Of a stretch of 64,000 bases of DNA, positions 45,290 through 57,572 are shown piece after piece. Source of the stretch: Rhipicephalus microplus (Eukaryota > Arthropoda > Arachnida > Ixodida > Ixodidae); NCBI RefSeq assembly GCF_043290135.1, contig NC_134707.1, positions 132,434,319 to 132,498,318 on the forward strand, written 5' to 3'. The translations under genes were made by a program, and so were the position numbers. The first letter of the stretch is position 1; every line of letters starts with the position of its first letter. Under the pieces are notes generated by a model that searched no databases, was not told the DNA's origin, and saw nothing but the letters and a program-made list of their open reading frames with translations.

Positions 45290-46200
45290 AAGCCTCATAC
45301 GTGGCCACCTAGACTAAGGCGCAATGGCATATAAGTCTATGGCACCTGCTTCCCTTAAAATGCTTGAACCTTTTCATCATCAAGGCATCCGTCTCTCTAA
45401 GGGTGCTTTTCGCACTGACCCCGTGGGAAACCTGTATGTGAAATCGAACTCATTAAACACTGTTAAACTGTTAAACTCATTAACTGTTAAACTGTTAAAC
45501 TCATTAAACAAATAAATCTACACAATGCAAAAATATACACAGATTCGCTTAGCGTAGTAAAGGTTCTGAAAACTCTTAAGAAGCACAAAAACTCTGCCTT
45601 GTGTCTCTTTCCTAACTTTTAAGCACAGTCTACTCATCCAAACAGCATGTTGTAGTCTGCTGGGTGCCAGGACACCGTGAAATTCAAGGCAAGGTTCTGG
45701 TGTACCTACTATGTTGATTCGCCAAAAAAACCGCTACCAATACATCGATACGAATTCCTGCCCTGGACGTCAAACTTTTATGAAACGAAAGCTCAGGGGT
45801 TACTGCAAGAGCACATGGACACATACACAGGTATTAAACTGCATGTCATCAAGGCGCCACTTGGTCAACGGCCACCACTATCCTAATCACGCCACACAGA
45901 AGTAATACTTACAAGATTAGGAACAGAACATGCAGACAATACGCATTCATTTCTTTTGTCTTGTGTCGATCCACCTTTGTTTGATAGGTGTGGAGGAGCA
46001 TTCACCGTACTTCACATTTTAAGCCAGTGTAAACAATTTAACACGCTGAGAAGACAACACTTTCCATTACCCTACCAACAACAGCTACCACTTCATCCTG
46101 CAATGTTCATCTGTAGGGAACCACTTTTCACACATAAATCATTGTTGGATTTTTTGAGAGAACTTCGTACCTTTCATGCGATATACCCGGGCATTCCGTA
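45290..46200 (+). pseudogene. RNase H and C-terminal finger of the I-type LINE
   Basis: LEPFHHQGIRLSKGAFRTDPV (45369-45425) leads into the RNase H region (IYTDSL near 45533, and CWVPGHREIQG-like remnants near 45657). A last frame 45956-46201 holds FDRCGGAFTVLHILSQCKQF, the usual terminal finger. Short direct duplications (CTGTTAAACTCATTAA) at 45455-45510 look like local slippage inside it. Confidence 0.72.
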
Positions 46201-46480
46201 GCATGACCTCTCCAGAGAGGTATCCACTGCGGTGGCTATCACAAACTCTCCTTTTAATATCAAAAACTGTCCTCATTCATTACACCTCACACTTTTCACG
46301 GCATCGGCATGATTTTATTACTTCTATGTTTTACTCGTATTAGGGCAAGACATTTTAAGGCCCTTATGCAGCTGCTAATCACAATCATATTTAACGTCTC
46401 TTGTCCTGTGAAATAGCGCTTATTGGCCATCAATTGGCCCTTGCGCCACAAAGCACCAAACATCATCATCATCAGGAAGT

Positions 46481-48134
46481 ATCAATATTATAGGGTCATC
46501 AAGCGAGGCTCGTGGTATGGAGTCGGCCAGCTCATACAGTCTTAACCCGCAGTTGCCTGACACCTACAGTAACTTGAGGTGTTTTAACTGTAGCTGTACT
46601 AGTGCTCAGAATGTGATAACAACTTGCACGTCCCCTTCTTCCCCTACAGCTTCTATTTCTTGCTACGGAAGCGCGATTACATGTTATTTTTCTAACGTTT
46701 TTTTACATCGTAATTACGGCTTGAGCCCAAACAGTTACATAAACCAAGCAAACGAAACGTCTCCCTAAACTAGGATATCAAACTGCGGTGTTCCATTCAT
46801 CATGTTGAACAGCTTTATTGTCTCTACAATATTCCACTACAGCTGTCACCATGTGCCCGAGTATAGCCAAGTATAGAATAAAGACAAAATAAAGCAAACA
46901 AAAGTACAATTAAATGGCGACATCAAGCGCTCAAGCGTAACTCATAAACACTCAATGGCTAACATAGCATGAGTTCTTCACATCAAGAGTTCTTCACATC
47001 GTGTAATGCACACAAGAAAGGGGTGTGGTCAAACAGCTCCCGATGATGGAGTACCAGTCCGATATAAAGTCTAGCTCGTCGTAAATGTCTTTCAGGTGAG
47101 CAGCCATTTCAATGAAGTACGTGCTTGAAGAAGTGCTTGGCTCTGCATTGCGGTCCTGTATTCGTGTCTTCCACAAGCTGTGCATACCCATGAAAAAGCA
47201 TGACAGATCCCACGTACAGTGAGAATCGATAATATGCGAAGCACGAATGAAGAAGGCGAATATGTCACTCTAAAATCAGCACAATGTTACGACATGAAGA
47301 TCAATAATATTGTACATGACCGACGAGTCATGATTATTATGTTTGGATGTATCGTTTACCTTAGTCATCTATTCACGTCTCGTGATACCATATAAATGAC
47401 GAGCTAGCGAAACGGCCGCGAGCATGCTATGAGCGTGGTATGTTGTGATGTTCTTACGTGACACGGGTGTCAGGATTATCATGTTTGCACCAGTAATATA
47501 TTTTGTAATCCATTGACGTCACGTAACACCAAATTTGGTATATGTGGAGCTAGCAAAAAGGCCGCGAGAGCATCATGAAAGATCTAATGTACTCCTATAT
47601 AGCGTTGACACGCGTGCACGCTAGGCACAGCAATGCCACGTTAGCAAAACGCGAGCACTCTATAGTCTGACGCCAGGCGTGACCGGCGCAACCAGCGTTC
47701 GTCAGCGCAGCCCGACGGCAACCGGTACAAAATGCGATGAGCTAGAGTTCGCACCGATGCATTACCCAGACAGCACTGCGTCTCCCTCTTTTCGTAATGG
47801 AGGAACGCCGGACGCGGTGACATGCGCATGCGTCAAAGAAACGCAGCGTGGCGCGTGCCTGCGAGTATATTTCAAGACCGGCGCCTGGCGTGGCAACGCC
47901 GGCGAGCACGCGCACCGCGTCATGTCAAAATGTATTGACGCCTTCACTGTGGTATATAGTCGTCTTCTCACATCACACGCATCTCATGATTGTCATATTT
48001 GCACCAGTCACAAACCTTCGTCATTCATGGACGTAACGTAATACAAAATTTGGCATATGTGAAGCTAGCGAAACGGCCGCGAGCGGATCATGAGTGTGGC
48101 ACGTAGTCATGTTGTTCCGGAAACTTTGCCTGCT
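46481..48134. repeat. Diverged repeats sharing GCTAGCGAAACGGCCGCGA
   Basis: GAGCTAGCGAAACGGCCGCG near 47401, GAGCTAGCAAAAAGGCCGCG near 47552 and AAGCTAGCGAAACGGCCGCG near 48062 each follow a related lead-in (TTTGCACCAGT, then GACGTCACGTAACACC or GACGTAACGTAATACA, then AAATTTGG). At least three partial copies of one dispersed element are therefore present. A GC-rich segment at 47600-47930 (with GCGCCTGGCGTGGCAACGCC) is inserted between the second and third. Between 46481 and 47380 nothing is recognised. Confidence 0.5.
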
Positions 48135-48285
48135 TGGGGTTCTTTAACTTGCATCAAATTCTGAGCTCACGGACCTGTTGCATTGTCGCCTCCATCAAAA
48201 ATTCAGCAACCGCAGCTAGGATTCCATCCCGTGACCTGCGCGTTAGCAGCCGAGTACCTTAGCCACTAGACAACCGTGGCGGAGC
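48135..48285 (-). mobile_element. tRNA-derived SINE (Ruka-like), copy 5, partial
   Basis: Only the 5' two-thirds of the element remain (inverse: GGTTCTTTAAC to AGCCACTAGACAACCGTGGC). It is strongly diverged (TTCCATCCCGTGACCTG for the B box side) and has no flanking duplication. Confidence 0.8.
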
Positions 48286-48649
48286 ATTTTATGTTTGAAG
48301 CATTCAAGCATATCTGGCGTCAATATCAACCTTCTTACAAAGGAATAAAACCTTTTGTGTTACTACAAAACAAATGAACGACCCATATTTGTCAGCTTAT
48401 CTCATGAAGGGGGGATGTGACGTATATGCGGATTTTATTTTTTCGGTTCTCACGAAAGCATTTTCTCGGTTCTCACGAAGAAAAAAATGTGGAGGAATTG
48501 AACGCTACTGGCAAACGACACAGAAAAAAATTGAACACTTTACATTAGCAAGTACATAACGAATAATACATAGTGAATAAATACACCGTTCACCCATATT
48601 AGTAATGCAACACACATATATGCAAATACATACACAAGTGTACAAACAT

Positions 48650-49470
48650 TTTGCATTTTATTAACGAACAAAGTACGACTTCAGGGGAAATTACCAGTTG
48701 GTGGAAGAATGTGTTAGGGTTGTACAATGAAGCTACGTTGTCTGTCAGAGTATTTCATAATGTATGACTCGTGGGAGTGCTGATGTGTTGAGTGTTTATG
48801 TACGACCATACATTCGTGTAAAGCTAAAATTTTTATGTAATCTTCAGGATGTTCGGAATGGGACATGCAGATGAAGTGAACATGGCCTGTCAGAGTGGAC
48901 ATGCAGAGTAATGTTAGTAGGGTTATATCGCGGTGCATTGTTAAGGACTGTAGGCAAACATCTGTTCTATTTTGTGTGACGTTGCTGTAGTAACTGAAGT
49001 TTTGTGATATATACCGTGCTGCTCGATTTTGATCCATGCTAGCGCATTGACCCCGTTATTGTGATACAGAAAAGAAATGAAAGATGTGAACTCAAGTTGT
49101 GGGCGAACCAAGTGAGGGAAGCTGGTTTACGAATATCAGGGGGTGATATTCTGAGGTTGCGCCGTATGTAACCTAACGACTTTGAAGCAATAGAGCATAC
49201 CAACGAAATATGAAATGACCATGAAAAATCTGAAGAAAGATTAACACCTTAACACTTGTGTTAGGAAGTCGTCTTGAATGTGGAACGTATATAGAGAATT
49301 ATTATGTTTACGGATGAATGTGATTACTTTACATTTTGATTTGTTAAGGGTCATTACCTGTGTGTTGAACCATTCGTTATTGAGATTAGGACCACAATGG
49401 AGAGCCAAGTGGTCAGTAACAGAAGTAATGGCGTGGTATAGAATACCATCATTCACGAAGATTCGCTAGC
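48650..49470 (-). pseudogene. CR1/Jockey-type LINE fragment (RT C-terminal half)
   Basis: On the minus strand, from high to low coordinates: SVTDHLALHCGPNLNNEWFN and LNKSKCKVITFIRKHNN (49270-49430), then DQNRAARYISQNFSYYS (49000-49035) and QSLTMHRDITLLTLL. This parallels the order in the copy at 54838-56131 (NRAARFI, then RRDISLLCLFHK). The catalytic box is not included. Frameshifted. Confidence 0.72.
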
Positions 49471-49799
49471 TTGAAGAAATTCAAAATATTATTGGCCTCA
49501 GTACGCCCCCCTGCACTGCGGTACGCCAGAGGTAACTGGGGAAAGATTAGAGAAATCGTTAGAGGAGAGATCAGGGCTCCTTTTGACAATTTAGTCCCTG
49601 CAACAATGCTTCAACGCAACACGCTAACCAGCTTTTCGAGCTAACATATAATCTGCAATAAGGAAGAGCGCCATCTGAATGCTTATAATGCAATGCTCCC
49701 GTATACAACCATTCCTCTCCGCCACAGACAGCCCCGACCTCCGAAGAAAATTAAGCACCTTCTTGCCTTCGCATCATTTCAGAGAAACAGCGACTTTGA

Positions 49800-49981
<182 letters not shown>

Positions 49982-50729
49982 CAATGACTTTTAGCTCTTC
50001 TGGCCGTTTCAATAACGGTATCGAGATCAAAATGGTGTGCCGTAACATTAGTGTATAGCGGGCGTGAATGACTAGTCGTAACATAAAAATTATGACACGT
50101 ATGTCACGATTTACGTTTCATGGTCTTGCCGCTCTTGCGATGGTTTCGTTCACATGACATATTGCAAAACTGGTATGGTATGACATAACTGAATGGCGCA
50201 CATAGCTGACATTAACGTTGAAAATCTAGACTCTCGTGTAATGTAAGTCACGATGACAGGCCATATACCCATAGTGCACTGACGGTCGTTTTGCTGTCTT
50301 CACATATGCCGTATTCGGTATTACGTAACGTGAAGGGATGGCGAAGGATGGCGAAGGTGTAAAAATATTGGCGAGGTTTTAGTAGATTATAGCAGCCATA
50401 GGCTACCTTTAAGCACACAGTCTGTACTTGCTCGTTTCTGTGTAAATTCACAAAAAAACACGCACGAATATTATAAAGAAGGAATTTGTCGAATGAGGGC
50501 GTTTGTTGTTGAGAGTGTGGCCGCTTAAGGTAATGTTTTCAGTGATGTCACTAATCGAGCCAGAATTACGCTGACATGACGCGAACTGTTTAGGTTGATA
50601 ACTGAAGTACATGGATCGCATAGCTCTAAATTTTCACGTTCCTATCCCTGAGTAGTCTATCCTCTTTCTTGTGGCTCATGGCGATCGCACCCATCGGCTT
50701 CAAAAAGAGAGAAAGAGAGAGAGATAGAG
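49982..50729. other. No gene recognised
   Basis: Short frames only. A GA-rich run (GAGAGAGATAGAGAGG) near 50712 probably belongs to the 3' end of the LINE fragment that follows. Confidence 0.35.
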
Positions 50730-51230
50730 AGGAAAGGCAGGGAAGTTAAACAAGCTTGGCTCGGTTGGTTACCCTACACTTTGTGATGGGGAAAACGGAG
50801 AATAGAAAGGAAAGAGACAGAAAAGAAGAGGGGAAAGAAAGAGAATCATGAATAGTCAGCTCGAGACTACACAGCATGGTCTCACACTGTTCTTTCACAA
50901 GCAGTGATGAAGTACGGAGATTCTTAGGAAGTACAACAGGCCCGGGCTCTCGTCTTTGCGCGTATGGGAAGCCATCGGCCAAGGTCCCAGGATCTTCTCT
51001 TCTGTAAGCGGCCGTGAATCCAGCTGACAGAGCTTGGCATTCATAATATGTTGTTCAGACTGGTATGCTAGGCAATGGCATAGAATGTGCTCATGCGTTT
51101 CTTCGCAGGCGCCGATACTGCATGCCGAAGTGCTCGCCATTCCAAGAAAACGAGAGTTCGCATTATAAAATGCCACGCATAACCTCATGCGACACAGTAA
51201 AATTTCAGCGCAACGTGGGAGCCTAAAAAC
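50730..51230 (-). pseudogene. LINE C-terminal zinc-finger fragment and 3' UTR
   Basis: The minus-strand frame 50895-51188 begins MRLCVAFYNANSRFL and has CSIGACEETHEHILCHC, the C-terminal finger common to ORF2 of R1/LOA-type LINEs. It continues into LDSRPLTEEKILGPWP and LLYFLRISVLHHCL, a block that typically ends these proteins. RT is missing. It lies about 400 bases downstream of the receptor gene's stop codon, same strand. Confidence 0.7.
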
Positions 51231-51635
51231 TTGTGCTGCGTCCTTTAGGTAGGACAGTTTTCAATATTGGTAGCATGGTTAACCAAAGAAATTATGAAGA
51301 TTTCAAAATATTAGGAGGAATACTTCTTGAGAACTAAGCTAAAAAAATTACCAGTGACGTGCCTGAAATATACGATCGCTGTATTGATCTCCCGAGTGTC
51401 GATTCTTGTTCATGAAGGCCTTACAAGAAGTGTTTGCTGCAAGCAGCCAGAACGCAATGTTTAGTGACACAGCGTTAAAATCTTATAACAAACTCTTCTA
51501 TTCATGCAGGCAATTTTAACTGGTCTTTCAACGGTCCACATTGTACAGGCTCTACGAGTTTGTACAATATTGCGGCAACCACTTCAGGATTTTCTAGTGC
51601 ACTCTCCCATAACCCTTACATGAACAAATGCTTTG
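51231..51635. other. 3' flank of the receptor gene, nothing recognised
   Basis: No AATAAA on the minus strand close to the stop at 51636; the polyadenylation site could not be placed. Confidence 0.4.
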
Positions 51636-53474
51636 TCAACGCTCATGAACCAGTGATGCACGACGCACACACCAAGCGACCATCACTTCAAGCAGCAGAA
51701 TGAAACAGCTTGTGGCGTGCAAAATGACCAGCTGCATGAACAGGCTACTAACATCGAAGCTAGTGGTCTCCACGTCTACGGAGCTGCGTTCATTGACATC
51801 CCATGTAATCAGCTTGTGCTCTTCAGTAGCAAGGAATAGTCTCCTCATCGGCCTGTACACGTCCAGGAACTTGTGCATTTGGTATCCAACCGGCTCCATT
51901 CTTAAGTGTTCAATGAACGCTCGAACGTTTCCATATTTTTTTAGTTTTTCACGGCTTATGTGCTCAAGGTAATTGTAACATACACGATCATGGTGCGACG
52001 CGCAGCGAAGGCACTCCAACGCGTTTGCCACCACCAGTGCACGATCGCCTTGCCGAAAGAACGCAAGCTGGAGCTTATTCATCAGCGTTGTCTCGCATGC
52101 ATTGTCCTTTCTGTCACTCAGCTCGTAGTACGCCGCCGTGTTCTTAGCAACACAAGGGGCTACTTCGTGTTTCTCGAGGGCACCCTCTAACTTTTCTAGC
52201 GTGTCTATGTGATATTCGGGACGCCTGAGGGTTACGAGAGAAGTTAGCTCAGAGCGGAAGTACACGGAAAGCGGAAGTATTGATAGAAACCAGAGACTGA
52301 CAACCGTTTTTACAAGAAGAGTGGAGCGACGTACGAAGTTGGGTTCATCTGCCGCAGTTGCCAATATTGCAGCCAGAAGAAACATTGCGATGTCCCAGAG
52401 CCTGTGAATAGACGACAAGCCGTCCTGTAGAATCAACACGACGACCACAACGAGAGCAAGGCAGAAAACTGTGGTCACTGCGATTTTCCAAGACTCCAAA
52501 GCGACTTCTGAGAGTGTCACAACACGGTGGCCACTCATTCGAGAGTAAAATGTCTTGTGCGTGAGAAAAATAAAAGGGAAATCGAATTGAGTGATTGATT
52601 CGGAGTTCAAAGCTACGAGATCAAACACTATATTCCATTGATTAGCACGTAGCCCTTGGGATATTACTGCGAAACTGTCGAGGTGCTTTCGTTCAACTGT
52701 AATGTTTTTAGTCTCTAGTAATGTGAGAATGCCTCGAACTCTCTTGCTGTAACACGAAGTGCGTGTTCCTTTCTTGAACCTGCCTGTCCGGCAAGCCACT
52801 GACAAGCGCTTTCCGGAGAGACTCTTCGCACTCGGGCGTTGCAAAATTCGCAACTTCGCGAGCATTTCTTTAGAGCTAGGATTGAGTTCGATAGCAGACT
52901 CAAGAATCCACAAAATGCTTTGTACAGCAGCCAACTTCACTTCGAGAATACCAATTACGTCACACATCAGTAGAGGTGGCCACGAGGTCTTCGAGAACAC
53001 GTGACTCGGCGAGCGATGTTGAACGAAGAGCCATGGTAGACAGGTGAACCATTTCGCACCACGGAGAGTCTTCATTCTCTCGAAGGGTTCAAGGAAATCA
53101 GTGGACACAACTACTGGTCTTTTGCCACGTCGACTGACGCTGGTCAAAATGTAAGAGCGAAGGTCTCGGTGAGTCACGTGCCACGTTGTTATTGGTCCAC
53201 TAATAAGTCGTGCAAGTGACGACTGCGCCTCATCCCACGTGTTACGAAAGGAGACGAGAATGACGTCAGAGATGTTCGTACAAATTGACGACATGCTTGC
53301 CGGCTCGTCTTCTCCAAGTGTTAACGCCGAGGCATTCAGCCCATTCTGATGAAGCAGTGCTAGCGCAACCGCGGCGGATATAGTGAGGCACCAACTCATG
53401 AAGGCTTTCAAAAGGATGCGCAAGCTGAAAAAGTAGTAGAGTCGTTGTGTTGATTGCTCGCCACTATAAAACAC
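51636..53474 (-). CDS. Divergent ionotropic receptor-like ligand-gated ion channel
   Basis: An uninterrupted 612-codon frame, far longer than any chance frame nearby. Residues 17-42 are a signal peptide or anchor (hydrophobic, ending in Ala-rich LALL). Residues 45-325 are the extracellular amino-terminal and first ligand-binding half, with several Cys and a few NxS/T sites. Then come three hydrophobic segments in the iGluR arrangement: TM1 about 330-350 (IAVTTVFCLALVVVVVLIL), a shorter pore-like loop 358-375 (LWDIAMFLLAAILATAA), and TM2 385-408. SVYFRSELTSLVTL and a PEYHIDTLEKLEGA block follow, as after TM2 in this family, then the second ligand-binding half and TM3 577-602. It lacks a typical Arg-binding signature that I can point to, as is common in fast-evolving gustatory IRs. 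Such receptors serve taste or smell at the cell surface of sensory neurons. Single exon, no breaks. Alternative: another Pfam PF00060 channel. Confidence 0.8.
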   Translation of the reverse strand: MFYSGEQSTQRLYYFFSLRILLKAFMSWCLTISAAVALALLHQNGLNASALTLGEDEPASMSSICTNISDVILVSFRNTWDEAQSSLARLISGPITTWHVTHRDLRSYILTSVSRRGKRPVVVSTDFLEPFERMKTLRGAKWFTCLPWLFVQHRSPSHVFSKTSWPPLLMCDVIGILEVKLAAVQSILWILESAIELNPSSKEMLAKLRILQRPSAKSLSGKRLSVACRTGRFKKGTRTSCYSKRVRGILTLLETKNITVERKHLDSFAVISQGLRANQWNIVFDLVALNSESITQFDFPFIFLTHKTFYSRMSGHRVVTLSEVALESWKIAVTTVFCLALVVVVVLILQDGLSSIHRLWDIAMFLLAAILATAADEPNFVRRSTLLVKTVVSLWFLSILPLSVYFRSELTSLVTLRRPEYHIDTLEKLEGALEKHEVAPCVAKNTAAYYELSDRKDNACETTLMNKLQLAFFRQGDRALVVANALECLRCASHHDRVCYNYLEHISREKLKKYGNVRAFIEHLRMEPVGYQMHKFLDVYRPMRRLFLATEEHKLITWDVNERSSVDVETTSFDVSSLFMQLVILHATSCFILLLEVMVAWCVRRASLVHER

Positions 53475-53608
53475 TTTAAAATTGCAAAAGTCACTTCTTT
53501 AGGGTTCAGTTTAAGCTTCCGGGTCGGGGCCGCTTGGTTCCTACTGGAGACCAGTAGTGAAACAAGAAACACTGTGTGTTCCTTGTTACTGGCACGCAGC
53601 CATATCGG

Positions 53609-53614
53609 TTTATA
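53609..53614 (-). promoter_or_regulatory. TATA-like box upstream of the receptor gene
   Basis: On the minus strand TATAAA lies 135 bases before the start codon at 53474, at a distance suited to a short 5' UTR. This is only a sequence match, with no other promoter element recognised. Confidence 0.3.
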
Positions 53615-53832
53615 AAAAAAATGGTGAACTTAGATCGTTCGCATAGATTAGAATCACGGCCTTGTCTACTAGTGTGTACTCATCTTTAGGCATTTCAACA
53701 CTTGGACATGTTGTCACTAAATGTCTCGTTTTCGTAGTTTAAAGCCTTACAAAATAACTTGCCACAATTATTTTTTTACATAGTTAAGTACTAGCAGTGC
53801 GTTGAGATTCGTAGCAGCTTTAGTCGCTTTTT

Positions 53833-54000
<168 letters not shown>

Positions 54001-54837
54001 AAAACACGACGTTGTGGTGCGAAAATTTTAAAGTGGCGTGACCACATGCATTTTCTTTTCGTGCATTTTCTCGCTTTTCGCGCCTTTTCAGAACTACTTC
54101 ACCACCAAGCTTTCTTTTTCGTGGCAAGCTTGGTGTTGTTGCAATTCTGAAAGAGCAGTTTACGGCTACGTGAAAACTTCTTTCTCTTTAGTGCCCTTTT
54201 CAACGACAGCTGGCACATGTACGAACAGAAATGTTAATGCCATAGGCGTGAGCAGGTTTTCCGCTTAGGGGGAGACGGCAAACGTTCATCGCAGTGTCCC
54301 CCTCTTACGTGCCATAGAAGGGGCCCTGCCCCCTAGTCAGTGTATAGAGCAGGCTTTGCACCCATCTCTTACGTGACTAGGAGGGGCAACCACCCACTCT
54401 GCCCCCTCTTGCGCACGCCTGTGTCATGCCATTATCAAACAAAAACTCAGCAACAGTCAATGATGTTTAAAGCATCACAGCAATCTTTAAACAACTACTA
54501 AAATGAGAATACTGGACCAGTGAGCACGGAAAACCAGGCCTAATGAATTCTCACCTACCAGCACGAAGTCATGCAGCAAAACTTACGACCATTGTGGTCA
54601 ACGATGGTGAACTGAGACGGGCGAGGCTTTGGCGCATAGTTAGAGGGGCAAACAGGCTGTGTTGACCTCAGGTCTCCCAGGTGACCGTTTTAAGTAGGGA
54701 AATCAATGGCGTTTAATATAAGGAGCACCTCGTCTTTGCAGCGACATGCGTGACTGAATGAACAGTAAGCTCGAACAGCGGCCTCTGTCAGTAAGATTGT
54801 GCTGTGTTTGGGCTTTAATATTTCCACGCAGAAATGT
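54001..54837. other. No gene recognised
   Basis: Short frames. Repeated phrases around GCCCCCTCTTGCGCACGCC (54400-54420) and CCCCCTCTTACG (54298) suggest a small GC-rich repeat. Confidence 0.35.
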
Positions 54838-56131
54838 TTTTTATTTATTTATTTATTTATTAAAAAATCCTTACAGGCCCTTTACAGGGCATTGAGTAAG
54901 AGGGGTAATTGGTGAAGTTTTACAGATCACACAAAATAATTCACGAAGCGTATCACAAATGAAAGTATGACGCGGATCGTAATATAAGTTGAAGTTAACA
55001 GGTGATAACAAGAAAAAAGAAAAGGCGATTTCATAGTGCACACACGACAGTGGGAACTGAATACAGTCATTATAGCATATGAAGGCGACATCAACCAAAG
55101 ATAGCGAGCTGGCTTTACCTCAACGACGTGCCGTTATTTGGTTATAAGTTGCAGAACATACAATAGAAAAAGTACCAAAAAACGCAGAACATATGCCCAT
55201 ACACAGAAAACATTTCCAGTGTGCAATAAACATAATCGGGTACAAAATCCGACACGTGCAGAACAGTGGCAAGTCTATTGTGAGAAGAGAGTAAGCAGCA
55301 ACTGACGGAAAGAATTATTGTCTGATACAGATGTGATGTTATCTGGAAGACCATTCCACAAACGTATGGCGCGAGGAAGAGCAGATGAGTTGAATGAATC
55401 AGTTGCCCCGTATAATCGCTTGAAACTGAAGTGATTATGCAACCTACGTGAAGTAATGGAAGGAACATCGAGGTGGAGTGGGAGGGGTCTGTTGGTGTAC
55501 ACGTATTTGTGAAAGAGGCAAAGAAGGGAAATGTCGCGACGAGTGCTCAGGGGTTGAAGAAAAAGATTGTTTTTAATTTGCGTTATGCTGCTGTGATAGT
55601 CATGATTGCGTGAAATGAAACGGGCCGCCCTATTCTGAATAGCCTCAAGCATGTTAATTAAGTAGTTGTGATAAGGGGACCAGATAGGAGCGGCAAATTC
55701 AAGCTGGGGACGGACAAAGGTTTGATAGGCTAGTTGACGGACGTGAGCGGGACAGCTATGTAAATTACGGCGTAGATATCCTAAGGACCTAGAGGCTTTC
55801 GCGCTAATGGTGGTGATGTGGTGAGACCAGGAGAGATTGGGTGTGAAATGGACACCAAGATACTTATAGGATGATGCCTGTGATAGTGCAGAATTATTGA
55901 TAGTGTAGTGGAAAGTGAAAACGTTTTGTTTGCGCGTAAAGGAGATTATTTTACATTTTTCCGTGTTCAGGGACATTAACCATTTGTTACACCAGTCATT
56001 AATGCGGTGAAGGTCGCTTTGTAGGGTTAAGTGGTCGTCGGGGGATGATATAGGACGGTAAATTATGCAATCATCTGCGAAAATACGCATGCTGGAAGAT
56101 ATGTTATTTGGCAGATCATTTATATTGTGAG
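54838..56131 (-). pseudogene. CR1/Jockey-type LINE, 5'-truncated inside RT, otherwise well kept
   Basis: The minus-strand frame 55275-56090 is open for 271 codons: MRIFADDCIIYRPIS (catalytic FADD intact), NTEKCKIISFTRKQN, YKYLGVHFTPNLSWSHHI, LEFAAPIWSPYHNYL, NRAARFISRNHDYHS, RLWNGLPDNIT and a natural end FRQLLLTLFSQ. Break at about 56131, just after the INDLPNNI motif. The 3' UTR (54866-55274) ends with TTACAGGGCATTGAG and a (TTTA)n tail on the plus strand (54840-54862). Because the surviving frame is undamaged, this is the youngest LINE copy in the window. Confidence 0.9.
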
Positions 56132-57572
56132 GTGTAAGCTATTATGAGCTAACAGCCGTTTCCGCTAACAAAGCCAAAACAGCCGATGGTCGAGATTGGC
56201 AATAGCGCCTGGCGCCAACGGTGTTCATCTGTGCTTCACGCAGAACGATAACATTGCTGAGAGGCACAATATTATTAGCCAAGCATAAGTTCCTGATATG
56301 CGTATTGCATTTTCACATTGTTCCGATCTCTTCCAAGTCCATCTAATTACGGAGTGATCAAGGAAGACATTGTACCTCGTTAATTGGTTTCCTCGATCGC
56401 ATTTTTTTGTTACTTTTCTTGCAGAGGTGAAGTGAGCTACCTCTTTAGCTTTTGTACATGCCGGCTAAAGTAGTCGCGTATGTTTCAAGTAGTTGGTCAC
56501 AATGTATTGCTTCCAAAAACAGCTGTTTTTCCTGAGTAGAAAGACTTGACGAAGGCATGACGGAATAGAATGGTACTCGGGTTTGCTTGGGTGCTGCAGT
56601 GGCTGCAGATGCCAACATTAGGGTTTTCTCAGGTCACGGCTGACTTCATCTTTTTGGAGACACTGCCAGGACAAAGTGGTGGGGGGAGTAAGGTTAGGAA
56701 GTGTTCCACCCTGTACCTGCCGCAGGAGTAGCTGTTGCCGGGGGTATCGGCGCTTGTAGGAAGGCACGGTATGTCGAATGGGTTTTACTTAGGCTATTGC
56801 TTGCATTTAATCACAGTGCTTCAATTTCTTTTGGTGCGCTGCACAATATGTGTTCAAGCGTTATCGGCTGCGTGGACTAGTCGGTGTGGCCGTTCATTTC
56901 CTGGTATACCTAGTACCATCAACAGGGTGAGTAAGACAATGAAAAGCACGGCTGCTGAATATTATCCAGTGGCTGTGGTTCAAGCCAACGTTACTGGAAT
57001 TAATTCAGTTTGAAAACTCAGTATCTCCGCAAGCGCAGGAGGATGGGCCGAATGGCGGTCGCGAAAACAAGCGGCGCTGCAGTCAGATCTTGTGCTACTG
57101 TCGGCGCACCGTCTTCTACGCCGCCTTATCTCGGCTAGTGGTCTGCCGCGATAATCTATGTGGCGGCTTTCTACTATATCATATTTAACCATCCATCGTG
57201 CTTCCAGTCGACATTCTCACGTCACATTTGTGGACTGCTTATGCGGATCACCTGCATAGATTGGCCCGGATTCATTTCCCATTGCAAGTTGACTGAGAAT
57301 CGATGTCCTTCTTATATTTTAGTTGTCTGTGTTCCATTCAAACTCTGAGTAAGGGTGGTTCTAGGTGAATGATCATTTTCAGCGTAGTTTTTAATTTTTT
57401 ATGATGACTGCTACCTTGTTAACCAGAGCCGTCTTGCCTCGATAAAAAACGGTTCATAATGTCTGTGAAAGCGTCAAACAATTTGACTTACTGGAATAAG
57501 AAAATGCTCTGTAAAAACAGTGTTGATGTTTTTTACTATATAATAATTAGGCGTTCTCGAAAAGACAGTACC
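56132..57572. other. No gene recognised
   Basis: Frames under 95 codons without a motif. 57560-57572 is the left target duplication of the SINE that follows. Confidence 0.35.

Larger units (their letters stand above)
40975..46480 (+). mobile_element. Near-complete I-clade-like LINE, dead, with SINE inserted
   Basis: All parts of an I-type non-LTR element are present in order: a pyrimidine-rich leader (CTCTCTCTCT near 41180) with GGCGGCAAGGGTTAACCCTG, ORF1, apurinic-type endonuclease, RT, RNase H, a C-terminal finger, and a 3' end closing CATCATCATCATC (about 46460-46474), i.e. an (ATC)n tail. The RNase H domain plus a short triplet tail points to the I clade. Many frameshifts and stops make it inactive. 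A SINE interrupts it at 43771-44007. Confidence 0.82.
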
